From: JBGSTR01 sp963707135
GTDB taxonomy: Bacteria; Pseudomonadota; Gammaproteobacteria; Chromatiales; Chromatiaceae
Length of the DNA stretch: 64,000 bases
Assembly: GCA_963707135.1 (NCBI GenBank)
Contig: CAVPOY010000044.1
Location: 62,001-126,000, forward strand
Direction: 5' to 3'
The position numbers were made by a program, and so were the translations under genes. A model generated the notes under the pieces. It made no database searches. It had not been told where the DNA came from and saw only the letters and a program-made list of their open reading frames with translations. Below, piece by piece: positions 9,263-19,207 of the stretch; position 1 is the first letter of the stretch; the number at the start of each line of letters is the position of its first letter.

Positions 9263-9755
9263 CGGGCGCGTATCGAAACTCACGACGCTGGGCGATCGGA
9301 TGAGTGGGGATCGGTTGTCGGATAGATCGCAGCAGTCCGGTGTCTCCCGCGCACGCGGAAGCGGCGGGGAAGCTCCCACAGGAGTGTGGGCAAGGCTGAA
9401 GTGAGCCGCGATACAACTCGTTACAAGTTTTTTCTCGATCCGCAATAAGAGCTTAACGAAGCTCGTGTATCCTGCCGGTGTTTCAAGCGATCTGCCGTAC
9501 CCATTTAGATGGCCAGTTCGCTCAGAGGTTACCGGCAAACGCTCGGCACTAGCGGCGCAAATCTCCCACACAGGTCGGCTCGCCCGGAATGCGCCCAAGG
9601 TCTTCGGACCTCTGTCGTCCACGTCCATTCCCTGACGCTCTCCCGCGCCGGACAGCACCTTTCCTGATGCACGGCTCCCCACGGCGCTGGTCGCTCACTT
9701 CGAATAGCCCCACAAATTTGCGTAATAGAACATCGATCGAAATCGGGAGGTTCCG
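9263..9755. other. Non-coding stretch after the CRISPR array
   Basis: About 490 bases with no convincing gene. Near 9342-9365 is a decayed I-E-like repeat (GTGTCTCCCGCGCACGCGGA), suggesting the array was once longer. The last 50 bases are AT-richer than the rest and probably hold the promoter and GGGAGG ribosome-binding site of the next gene. Confidence 0.5.
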
Positions 9756-10703
9756 ATGACCACGACACTGAAGGAAAACATTTACCTTAAACGTCAAGAG
9801 CTTGCCGCCGCTCTGCACGTTCCTATGGCCACCGTTGCAAACGAGTGCGTCGTGGCTATGGGCGACCGAGCAGTCCTCAATGCCAAGCTGCTGGCCGCTC
9901 ATACCGACATACCCTACTGCACACACCTCTATGTGATGGGCAGTAACGGGACTCAGATATCTGACAGCGTCACCGGCGAAGGTCTGCTGTCGGAGGATCA
10001 CGGCCGCGACCTTTCGGAGATGTCCTACATGAAAGAGTCGGTCCCGTCCTGGGGCTTTCTCCTATCGGACGCCTACGTCAACCCGTTTACTCACTATCCC
10101 TGCCTGACGGCGCTGCACGTCATTCGCTCGGAGGGCGCTACAGTTGGATTTCTCGGCGCGGATTTCGATCTGCGTGATTTGCCGGTGGTAGCGGACTCCT
10201 ACGAGGAACCGGCTCACTGGCAACAGATCAGGGGCGATCCTTCGATTCGCGGCACCGTGTTCCAACAATGTCGCGTAGACAGCCCCATGGACCAGAACAT
10301 GGAGCAGGCGCTGTCCATATTGGAGGAGCTGGTTACGGAGCGCGGCATGTTCCAAGGGGTGGTCCATTTTTCCAGCAGCCGCGCCACCGTCTGGTTTGTC
10401 GATGACCCCTACCGCTACCGGATGCTTGACCAGGAGGCACTCGGAGATCCTGACATTTGCCTCGCCTACCCGCGCTTCCCCTACCCCGCGGACGCCCTGA
10501 TTCCGCGGTCGGGCATTCGCTTGATCTTCGATCGAATGCGCGATCTGCGTTGGGCAGATGACACTTTTTATTTGAGATCCGCTTCGATAAACGTTTTCAA
10601 CGGATTGATCAGCCTTACCTTCTCCTGTGACGGCTCGCATTACATGCCGTACGACGAACTCCTGCGCAAGGACATGTCGTTCTGGCTGGGTATCGCCGCG
10701 TGA
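9756..10703 (+). CDS. PDC (Cache-like) sensor domain protein without output domain
   Basis: A 315-residue protein preceded by a good ribosome-binding site (GGGAGGTTCCG). Its N-terminal half resembles PDC/Cache sensor domains (THLYVMGSNGTQISDSV, then DLSEMSYMKESVPSWGFLLSDAY, then TVGFLGADFDLRDLP). No signal peptide, membrane segment, kinase, methyl-accepting or cyclase domain is visible, so it would be a cytoplasmic sensor acting through a partner. The second half (about 170-315) is not recognised. It stands alone between the CRISPR remnant and a convergent gene set. Assignment of the fold is moderate; its ligand is unknown. Confidence 0.68.
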   Translation: MTTTLKENIYLKRQELAAALHVPMATVANECVVAMGDRAVLNAKLLAAHTDIPYCTHLYVMGSNGTQISDSVTGEGLLSEDHGRDLSEMSYMKESVPSWGFLLSDAYVNPFTHYPCLTALHVIRSEGATVGFLGADFDLRDLPVVADSYEEPAHWQQIRGDPSIRGTVFQQCRVDSPMDQNMEQALSILEELVTERGMFQGVVHFSSSRATVWFVDDPYRYRMLDQEALGDPDICLAYPRFPYPADALIPRSGIRLIFDRMRDLRWADDTFYLRSASINVFNGLISLTFSCDGSHYMPYDELLRKDMSFWLGIAA

Positions 10704-11102
10704 CTGCAGCTCGGCGTACCCACGCACCGTCGGCTCAAGCAATCGAAGCGGTGGAGTCCGCGGCGAGGTCCGTCCCGGCATCCGGCGCGGTGGCGCGACG
10801 ATAGCCGCCTCGTGCTCTCCGCGACCGCGACGATGGCTAGCGGCTGGAGCGAAAGGTGCCCTGCGGGAATTTCGCCGGCAGCGCCGTAGCGCCTTTGACG
10901 GGGCCACCGAGTTTCCGGCTGTGGCGGCCCCACGCCTCGCACGGCGCTGATCGACCGGATCACGCCAGCCGGTCCTTGACTCCGCGCAGCTGGGGGACTC
11001 GCGCGCTTTTTGACCGGGCACGGCTCGACAGCGAGTCGTGAATCTCGAAAGCGCGCACTGAAAGCGGCGAGGTTGAATTTCAACCGGATACGCCGGATAC
11101 CC
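10704..11102. other. Intergenic region between convergent genes
   Basis: About 400 bases between the PDC gene (plus strand) and the minus-strand 79-residue gene. Overlapping open frames here are compositionally GC-driven and match nothing I recognise. Confidence 0.4.
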
Positions 11103-11146
11103 AAACAAAAGCCGCGACGCCCGGAGAGGTTTCGGGCGCCGCGGCT
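11103..11146 (-). terminator. Intrinsic terminator
   Basis: A 13-base stem with one mismatch (11111-11123 pairing with 11133-11145) and a 9-base loop, followed on the minus strand by TTTTGTTT. It lies just downstream of the minus-strand gene ending at 11168 and would end the prfC-ibaG-small protein transcript. Confidence 0.8.
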
Positions 11147-11167
11147 CTTGCCCACCCAGATTCAGGG

Positions 11168-11407
11168 TTACGGATGCAGCCCGTAGTGGTGATGGGCCTC
11201 GTCGTCCCGATAATGGACGTCGGTCCAGCACTTCGGCAGGTCTTCACCGGAGCAAAAGGCCAGGTCCGACTTGGCGAACTGCTCGGGATCCTGGAGCTCT
11301 TCTCCCGCGTGGTAGCGTCCGACTAGCGTGGCGTGCAGGGGATTGAACAGGTCGCGCAGCCCCAATACCTCCACCAGCTTGCCGTTCGATCGTTGCTTGA
11401 GGAACAT
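11168..11407 (-). CDS. Conserved small protein, function unknown
   Basis: A 79-residue soluble protein that I do not recognise with certainty. It begins MFLKQRSNGKLVEVLGLRDL and has the central pattern VGRYHAGEELQDPEQFAKS and a C-terminal CWTDVHYRD, with two cysteines and several histidines that could bind metal. It is the last gene before a strong terminator and follows ibaG on the same strand at a distance of 92 bases, so it may share a transcript with the BolA protein. The unbroken frame, AGGAGGC-type ribosome-binding site before the start and terminator placement support a real gene. Function is not assigned. Confidence 0.7.
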   Translation of the reverse strand: MFLKQRSNGKLVEVLGLRDLFNPLHATLVGRYHAGEELQDPEQFAKSDLAFCSGEDLPKCWTDVHYRDDEAHHHYGLHP

Positions 11408-11499
11408 CGTCAGCCTCCTGCGATCAGCGTTGTCTGCCTACCTTAAGTATGATTCGGAAACCGCCTTTTGCAATCGCGGACCCCAACGGGACGACCGGA

Positions 11500-11742
11500 T
11501 CAACCGCTCAGTTGCGACCATTGCTCCGGGGTGTAGGTCTTGATCGACAGGGCATGGAGCTCGCCGCTCGCGATCTGGGGCTTTACCGTGTCCATGACCA
11601 GGCGCTGCTTCTTGATCGGCGTCAGGCCATCGAAGGCGTCGCTGATCACGACGGCGTCGAAGTGGCTGCCGTCGCCGGTGACGCTGACCTCCGCCCCCGG
11701 GATCCCCCGGCGGATCAGTTCCGCGACTGCTTCTGTTTCCAC
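11500..11742 (-). CDS. ibaG: BolA family protein IbaG
   Basis: An 80-residue BolA-type protein. The class II KH-like fold is recognisable from the pattern VTGDGSHFDAVVIS and the C-terminal HALSIKTYTPEQW; the histidine in DGSHF and the C-terminal histidine are the positions BolA proteins use with monothiol glutaredoxins to share an iron-sulfur cluster. The short length and lack of an extended N-terminus fit IbaG (YrbA) rather than BolA. IbaG is linked to iron-sulfur handling, acid stress and envelope lipid balance in enterobacteria. It is flanked by prfC upstream and the 79-residue gene downstream on the same strand. Confidence 0.9.
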   Translation of the reverse strand: METEAVAELIRRGIPGAEVSVTGDGSHFDAVVISDAFDGLTPIKKQRLVMDTVKPQIASGELHALSIKTYTPEQWSQLSG

Positions 11743-11941
11743 TGGACATACTCCTCTAGGTTCAATTGCTCGAAATATGGACAGGCGAACCGCTGGAAAG
11801 CGGAAGGCGCGTCGAGGACCGCATCTTATTGATCGGGAGCGTTTTGCGGTTCCCGGTACACAACCACCGACCGAGGTCTCGATCGCGGCCTGAGGTCAGC
11901 TCTCGGCGTCCCCTGCGCCTGTGCGGCGAACGATCCGGGCG

Positions 11942-13522
<1,581 letters not shown>

Positions 13523-13549
13523 TGAAACGAAGTACCGTTAATGCGCCGG

Positions 13550-13599
13550 AGGCGCCCGTTCCCGCCCCGATGGGGAAAGGGGTGGGGTGAGGGGAAAAA
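13550..13599. repeat. GC-rich palindromic repeat, copy 1
   Basis: A segment centred on CCCCGATGGGGAAAGGGG, upstream of prfC, resembles on its reverse strand the segment inserted within the RND pump gene at 29925-29985 (shared CCCATCGG core with flanking C-runs and G-runs, and a common tail GCGCCT/ACGCCT). It looks like a small mobile palindrome of the kind scattered in high-GC proteobacterial genomes. Confidence 0.5.
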
Positions 13600-13707
13600 C
13601 CTGCGCCGCGACCGATGCGCCGAAGGCCGCCTCGAAAAGCCCGCCAGTATAGCCGCCCGGGGTCGCGCTGACACCTTCGTATCTCGAGCGACCCCGCCGA
13701 GGACCGA

Positions 13708-14295
13708 TCAGCGCTCGGCGGCCTCAAAAAGTCTCCGATATTCGCCGTAGCCCTCCTTCTCGAGTTCGCTGGCGGGGATGAAACGCAGCGACGCGGAGTT
13801 GATGCAGTAGCGAAGGCCCGTCGGCGCCGGCCCGTCGTCGAACACATGACCAAGGTGCGAATCGGCAATGCGCGAGCGAACCTCGGTACGCGTCATCCAG
13901 AGCCTCCGGTCGGTCTTCTCGACGATGAGGTCCGGCTCAAGGGGGGCCGTGAAGCTCGGCCAGCCGGTGCCCGAATCGAACTTCTCCCGCGAGCTGAACA
14001 GGGGCTCCCCGGAAACCACGTCCACGAAGATGCCGTCCTCGTGGGTGTCCCAGTAGGTGTTCTTGAATGGCGGCTCCGTATCCTCGTGCTGGGTGACGTC
14101 GTACTGCAACGGCGTCAGGCGTTCCATGATCTCCGCGTCGCTGGGGCGCTTCCATCGGTCGAGTCCAGGCGCCAAGGCGACCGCCGACGCGTCAGCACGG
14201 TTGGCATCCCCGCCGCCCGCTCTCGACAAGCCCACCGAGAGCAAGACCCCGAGGCCCAGTGCGACGACAACGAGAACGATCTGCGTGGATTTCAT
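13708..14295 (-). CDS. msrB: Peptide-methionine (R)-S-oxide reductase, exported
   Basis: A 195-residue MsrB that reduces the R epimer of methionine sulfoxide in proteins. The start at 14295 follows GAGGAGCGGAGT and gives an N-terminal hydrophobic segment (IVLVVVALGLGVLLSVGL), so the enzyme is anchored in or exported across the inner membrane, with the catalytic domain in the periplasm. Signatures: SGTGWPSF, DSHLGHVFDDGP and the catalytic RYCINSASLRF. The two CxxC zinc-binding pairs of many MsrB proteins are absent, as in zinc-free members. Exported MsrB proteins repair oxidised periplasmic proteins. It runs toward nothing obvious and is divergent from prkB. Confidence 0.92.
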   Translation of the reverse strand: MKSTQIVLVVVALGLGVLLSVGLSRAGGGDANRADASAVALAPGLDRWKRPSDAEIMERLTPLQYDVTQHEDTEPPFKNTYWDTHEDGIFVDVVSGEPLFSSREKFDSGTGWPSFTAPLEPDLIVEKTDRRLWMTRTEVRSRIADSHLGHVFDDGPAPTGLRYCINSASLRFIPASELEKEGYGEYRRLFEAAER

Positions 14296-14628
14296 ACTCC
14301 GCTCCTCGATTGATGTATCCGTCGGAGACCCGGTGGTCCCCCCGCCTCGCGGTCTTTGGCCACCCTGCGCGGGCGATGTTCCGCGAGCCCCTCTGCCCCC
14401 GCTGCCGTCGGCCCGCAACAGCCCGCACCGCATCGAACCGCGGTGTCGTCGGTACGGGAGTTCCGTTGACCTTCCGCGAATCCCAAAGATTTAGCTCGAT
14501 CCCGGGACCTCGTTTCGGAGAATATGGGACCGGCTCGGGCGAAATCGTCTTTCAACCGGTGCGGTCAAGAAGAACTCGAGCAACAACAGCCGCGAGACAG
14601 CGGAAATCTACAAGTACGAGGAGGCCGA
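14296..14628. other. Divergent promoter region between msrB and prkB
   Basis: About 330 bases between two divergently transcribed genes. Both genes have good ribosome-binding sites at its ends (GAGGAG for msrB, ACGAGGAGG for prkB). No coding content recognised and no clear operator repeat. Confidence 0.45.
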
Positions 14629-15519
14629 ATGTCCAGAAAACACCCCATCATCGCCGTGACCGGGTCCTCCGGCGCCGGCACCAGCACGGTCAAGAATGCG
14701 CTGGGGCATATCTTCGAGCGGGTTGGCGCACGGGCGGCGTTCGTCGAGGGCGACAGCTTTCACCGCTTCGACCGCAAACAGATGAAGAAGGAGCTCTTGA
14801 AGGCCCAAAAGGAGGGGCGAAACCTCAGCCACTTCGGCCCCGAGGGCAACCTGTTCGACAAGCAGTACGAATTGTTCAAGAGCTACGGCGCCAACGGCAC
14901 CGGCGAGTTTCGCCACTACGTTCATGACGAGTCGGAGTCCGCCCTGTACGGCGCCGCGCCGGGGACCTTCACGGATTGGGAGTCGATCCCGCCCGACACC
15001 GACCTGCTGTTCTACGAGGGACTACACGGCGGCGTGGTGGCCGGGAATATCGATATGGCCAGCGAGGTGGACCTGCTGATCGGCGTCTGCCCCACGATCA
15101 ACCTGGAGTGGGTGCAGAAGATCAATCGCGATACGGCGGATCGGGGTTATCGCCCGGAGGACGTGATGACGACCATCCATCGCCGCATGTACGACTACAT
15201 GCACTACCTGCTTCCGCAATTCTCGGCAACGCACATCAACTTCCAGCGCATCCCGCTGACGGACACCTCGAACCCGTTCTGCGTCACCAACATCCCGACC
15301 GCCGATCAGAGCCTGGTGATGATCCATTTCCTGAAACCGAAGCCGGACGTCGAGTACAAGATCAATCTCAAGGGCCTGATCGACGGGGCCATGATCACCG
15401 GTTTCAACACCATCGTGATCCCCGGCGGAAAGATGATGTACGCCATGGAGCTCATCCTGACCGAGCGCATTCTCGATCTGATGAAGCGCCGTGGGCACCT
15501 GGGCGACGAGGCAACCTAG
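14629..15519 (+). CDS. prkB: Phosphoribulokinase
   Basis: A 296-residue kinase of the bacterial (class I, octameric-type) phosphoribulokinase family, which makes ribulose 1,5-bisphosphate from ribulose 5-phosphate and ATP for the Calvin cycle. The P-loop GSSGAGTSTV is at residues 12-21, followed by VEGDSFHRFDR and FYEGLHGG typical of the family. Start chosen at the ATG at 14629 after ACGAGGAGGCCGA. No RuBisCO or other Calvin genes are in the window, so autotrophy is inferred rather than shown; some gammaproteobacteria keep prkB without RuBisCO. It is monocistronic here. Confidence 0.94.
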   Translation: MSRKHPIIAVTGSSGAGTSTVKNALGHIFERVGARAAFVEGDSFHRFDRKQMKKELLKAQKEGRNLSHFGPEGNLFDKQYELFKSYGANGTGEFRHYVHDESESALYGAAPGTFTDWESIPPDTDLLFYEGLHGGVVAGNIDMASEVDLLIGVCPTINLEWVQKINRDTADRGYRPEDVMTTIHRRMYDYMHYLLPQFSATHINFQRIPLTDTSNPFCVTNIPTADQSLVMIHFLKPKPDVEYKINLKGLIDGAMITGFNTIVIPGGKMMYAMELILTERILDLMKRRGHLGDEAT

Positions 15520-15645
15520 GTGGATCGGCGCGGGGCTCACGGAAACGACGTTATATTTAACCGCTAGGGTATTGTTTTTAATAGCGCGGCTTGTAGTATC
15601 GCCGCGCGCGCCCCGTGTCGATGATCCCCGAATCGCCGACCCCGT

Positions 15646-18096
15646 TCAGGCCGAGGTATCCGCCAGTGGCCGAAACCGCCGCAGCCGCAGGCTGTTGGTG
15701 ACGACGAATAGGCTGGATACGCTCATGGCCGCGGCCGCGATCATGGGATTCAGCAACCAGCCGGTGAGCGGGTAGAACAGCCCGGCCGCCAAGGGGATCA
15801 GGGCCACGTTGTAGGCGTAAGCCCAGAAGAAATTCATCCGGATGGTCTTCAGCGTCCGCCGCGCCAGGGCGATGGCGTTGGCGGCCCCCGTCAGCTCCCC
15901 GGACATGAGGATCACGTCGCCCGCCTCGACGGCAATGTCGGTGCCCGTGCCGATCGCGATGCCGACGTCCGCCTGGGCCAGCGCCGGCGCGTCGTTGATG
16001 CCGTCGCCGACGAAGGCGACGCGGGCGCCCGCTTTCTGCAACCGCTCGACCTCGGCGGCCTTGGCGTCCGGAAGCACCTCGGCGACGACGCGTTCGATGC
16101 CGACGGTTTGCGCGACCGCCGCGGCCGTGCGGCGATTGTCCCCGGTCAGCATGATCGTCTTCAGCCCGAGCGCCTGCATGGCCTGCACGGCCGCCTTGCT
16201 ACTGTCCTTGGGGGGATCCGTGACGCCGAGGAGCGCCGCGAGCTTCCCGTCGGCCGCGGCGAGCACCGGCGTACCGCCACGGGCGGCAAGCTGCCCGACC
16301 CCCTCGGAGACCCTGCCCGTGTCGACACCGAGCCGTTCCATGAATCGGCTCGAGCCTACGGCGACGGTGACGCCTTCGACCCGCGCCTGGATGCCGTAGC
16401 CGGGAACGGCCTCCGCCTCGTGGGCCTCGGGGATATCCAGCCCCCGATCCCGAGCGGCCTGGACGATGGCCCCGGCGATCGGGTGCTCGCTCTTGTGCTC
16501 CACCGCGGCGACCAGCGCCAGGGCCCGATCCTCCGCCATGCCGAAGGTCTTGAGCTCGGTCAGCGTCGGCTTGCCCCGCGTGATGGTTCCGGTCTTGTCG
16601 AGGACCAGGGTATCCACCCGCGCCAGTGCTTCCAGGGCGGGACCGCGCCGGAACAGCGTCCCCATGGAGGCGCCGCGGCCCGTCGCCACCATGATGGCCG
16701 TCGGCGTGGCGAGGCCCATCGCGCAGGGGCAGGCGATCAGCAGCACGCTGACCGAGGCGACGAAGGCGAAGCTCAGCGCCGGACTCGGCCCAATCGACAG
16801 CCAGACCGCGAAGGTGATCAGCGCGACGGCCATGACGACCGGTACGAATATGGCGGCAATCTGGTCCGCCAAATGCTGGATCGGCGGCTTTCCGGCCTGG
16901 GCCTCCTCGACCAGGCGAATGATCTGCGCCAGGACGGTATCCGCCCCGACCCGCGTCGCGCGATAGCGGAAGGCGCCGGTCTGGTTGACGGTGCCGCCGA
17001 CGACCTCGTCTTCGGCCTGCTTGCCGACCGGCACCGGCTCGCCGCTGATCATGGACTCGTCCACATAGCTGCGACCTTCCACGACGATCCCGTCCACCGG
17101 GATACGCTCGCCGGGGCGCACGGCGACGACGTCCCCGGGGACGACGGCGTCGACGGGGATCTCGACCTCGCCGCCCTCCCGGACGATACGCGCCTCCTTG
17201 GGCTGCAGACGCACGAGCTGGCGGATGGCCTCGGAGGTGCGCCCCTTGGCTAGGGACTCCAGGTAACGGCCCAGCAGGATCAGGGTGACGATGACGGCCG
17301 CGGCCTCGAAGTAGAGGTTGGCGGTCCCCGCCGGGAACAGGCCGGGCAGAACCAGCACGAGCAGCGAATAGAGATAGGCCGCCGAGCTGCCGATCATCAC
17401 CAGGCTGTTCATGCCCGGCGCGAGGTGCCGGAGCTCCGCCCAGCCCTGGCTCAGAAAACGCCGACCCGCCCACAGCAGCACCGGGGTGGCGAGCAGCAGC
17501 TCCAGCCAGTGCCAGGCCGCCGGCGGCAACAGGCGGTGCATCAGCGCCGCGGACCCGGGAATGAACATGGGCGACATGCTGATCAGGACCAGTGGCAGAG
17601 TCAGGGTCGCGGCGAGCGCGAGGTCCCGCTTGAGCAGCGCGAGTTCCCGCTCCTGCCGCGCCCTGCCCTCCTCCGGTGCCGCCTCGCCCAGCTCGGCGTC
17701 ATACCCGGCCTCGCGGATCGCCTGAGCGATCCGCTCGCGGCTCAGGGTATCCGGCAGAAACTCCACCGTGGCGGACTCGGTGCTCAGGTTCACGGTAGCG
17801 CCGAGCACTCCCGGCAGGGACTGGATCGCCCGCTCGACACGCGCCACGCAGGAGGCGCAGGTCATGCCGCGGACGCCGATGGTGGCGGTCTCGACGATCG
17901 GCTCGTACCCGGCGCCGCGCACCGCCTCGATCAGCTGCGGGACCTCGGCCCGCTCGTAGCGCACGACGGCGGTCTCCGAAGCCAGATTCACCGAGGCCGA
18001 TTCGACCCCGGGCTGACTGGCAATCGCCCGCTCGACACGCGCGACGCAGGACGCGCAGCTCATTCCGCCGACCCCGATACGAAGCTCCTGACTCAC
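15646..18096 (-). CDS. copA: Copper-exporting P-type ATPase
   Basis: An 816-residue P1B-type ATPase of the inner membrane that exports Cu(I) from the cytoplasm. Two N-terminal heavy-metal-associated domains carry GMSCASC (residues 12-18) and GMTCASC (about 79-85). The transmembrane metal site is the CPC in IACPCAMGLATP; phosphorylation site DKTGTITRG; the HP motif appears as SEHPIAGA; hinge GDGINDAPAL. The ATPase domains are complete and length is normal. It ends just before prkB's tail and is preceded, 150 bases upstream on the same strand, by a DUF411 protein, a common partner in copper resistance. Copper specificity follows from CPC plus the C-terminal YN and MSxSS-type residues (AYNVALIP, MSVSSLFVV). 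Confidence 0.96.
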   Translation of the reverse strand: MSQELRIGVGGMSCASCVARVERAIASQPGVESASVNLASETAVVRYERAEVPQLIEAVRGAGYEPIVETATIGVRGMTCASCVARVERAIQSLPGVLGATVNLSTESATVEFLPDTLSRERIAQAIREAGYDAELGEAAPEEGRARQERELALLKRDLALAATLTLPLVLISMSPMFIPGSAALMHRLLPPAAWHWLELLLATPVLLWAGRRFLSQGWAELRHLAPGMNSLVMIGSSAAYLYSLLVLVLPGLFPAGTANLYFEAAAVIVTLILLGRYLESLAKGRTSEAIRQLVRLQPKEARIVREGGEVEIPVDAVVPGDVVAVRPGERIPVDGIVVEGRSYVDESMISGEPVPVGKQAEDEVVGGTVNQTGAFRYRATRVGADTVLAQIIRLVEEAQAGKPPIQHLADQIAAIFVPVVMAVALITFAVWLSIGPSPALSFAFVASVSVLLIACPCAMGLATPTAIMVATGRGASMGTLFRRGPALEALARVDTLVLDKTGTITRGKPTLTELKTFGMAEDRALALVAAVEHKSEHPIAGAIVQAARDRGLDIPEAHEAEAVPGYGIQARVEGVTVAVGSSRFMERLGVDTGRVSEGVGQLAARGGTPVLAAADGKLAALLGVTDPPKDSSKAAVQAMQALGLKTIMLTGDNRRTAAAVAQTVGIERVVAEVLPDAKAAEVERLQKAGARVAFVGDGINDAPALAQADVGIAIGTGTDIAVEAGDVILMSGELTGAANAIALARRTLKTIRMNFFWAYAYNVALIPLAAGLFYPLTGWLLNPMIAAAAMSVSSLFVVTNSLRLRRFRPLADTSA

Positions 18097-18252
18097 TGGT
18101 GCCCTCCGGCAGGACGCCGCATCATCACGTCGAAACTGCCCGGGTCGCCTGAAAATATCGGAGGCGCCTCGTCAGCTCCCATTTTTTCCCGGCCGGTTCG
18201 CCAGGCGCGCGATGGTGCGGGGCGCAACGCGTCCAGCACCATCCGAGCCGGT

Positions 18253-18697
18253 TCAATGCTCGGCGAACACCTGGGTCTGTCCGTCCTTGTCGAGCAGCAG
18301 CACCTGGTAATGGTCCGGCTGCGGGGACGTCCATACCCGGCGACCCCATGGGCATGCCGGGGACCGTCAGGCCCCTCGCCTCGGGACGCTCCGCGAGCAG
18401 GCGCTTGATGTCGTCCGCCGGGACGTGACCCTCGATCACGTAATCATCGACCCGGGCCGTGTGGCACGACGCCAGTTCCGGCTTGATGCCGGACATCGAC
18501 TTGATCATGCTCAGGTCGTTGACATCGACGGTCTCCACATCGAACCCGTTCTCCTGCAGGTGGGACACCCATTTGCTGCAGCAGCCGCAGGTGGGGCTCT
18601 TGTAGACCATGATCTTGGGCTCCTCGGCCAGGGCACCCGTGCTCAGCAGGGCGCTACCCAGGAACAGGCCCACGGAAAGCCGTCTGATCGTCTTCAC
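18253..18697 (-). pseudogene. DUF411 periplasmic metal-binding protein, frameshifted near C-terminus
   Basis: Starting at a GTG (18697) after TAGGAGACAACGC, the protein has a signal peptide (VGLFLGSALLSTGALA) and the DUF411 core: VYKSPTCGCCSKWVSHL, SCHTARVDDYVIEGHVPA and GLTVPGMPMGSPGM. Near 18335 a one-base shift is needed to reach the expected tail DHYQVLLLDKDGQTQVFAEH, which ends at a TGA at 18253. Without the correction the frame runs on to 18125 through unrelated sequence. DUF411 proteins bind copper or other soft metals in the periplasm and sit next to copper pumps, as here with copA. Family secure; the frameshift may be a sequencing error. Confidence 0.78.
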
Positions 18698-19207
18698 GCG
18701 TTGTCTCCTAGTTGATGGATCGAGCATTCAGGACGGTTTCTTCGTCCGGCCGAGGCCGAGTGCGCCCGGCCTTTGCATCGGCAGGTACGGGGGTGAGGGC
18801 CGGGGAGATGCTTTTCTCTGCACGGATCTTTCCTGGCACGGATAGAACGGGTAATCGGCTCTCAGAAGGCGAAATTAAAGGGATCGTCTTAAGCCGCTAC
18901 AAGCACACCCCCAGGGCGACGTACGGGGGATCGCCCGCGTTCCCGTTGTCCAAAATACTCGATCCTGACGACAAAAAGATTTCATGGTTTATCGGGCAGC
19001 AGTGCTCACGCCATGTCGTATCCTTTCGGACATTGTTGATCGAATCGCTCCGTCATGGGCCGTTCCGATCGGTGCACCCTGAACGACCCGTATCGAGCCC
19101 CGGGCTCGGGACGGCGATGGCGGCCGTGCGGCCTCGCTCGGCCGCCGTACCGAATCCCAGGCGATCCCGCCACTGTTTGGCTTTCACTCGACGAGGAGCA
19201 CACGGAA
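18698..19207. other. Intergenic region, 510 bases
   Basis: Open frames here are short or GC-driven and none resembles a known protein. The part 18880-19020 has lower GC than its surroundings. It separates the divergent DUF411 gene and the repeat-protein gene and must contain both promoters. Confidence 0.4.

Noticed and set aside
8825..9682. A 285-codon minus-strand open frame with repeated HPRGRGEH / SPRARGT peptides
   Set aside because: The repeated peptides are translations of the CRISPR repeats; the frame is a well-known kind of spurious gene call.
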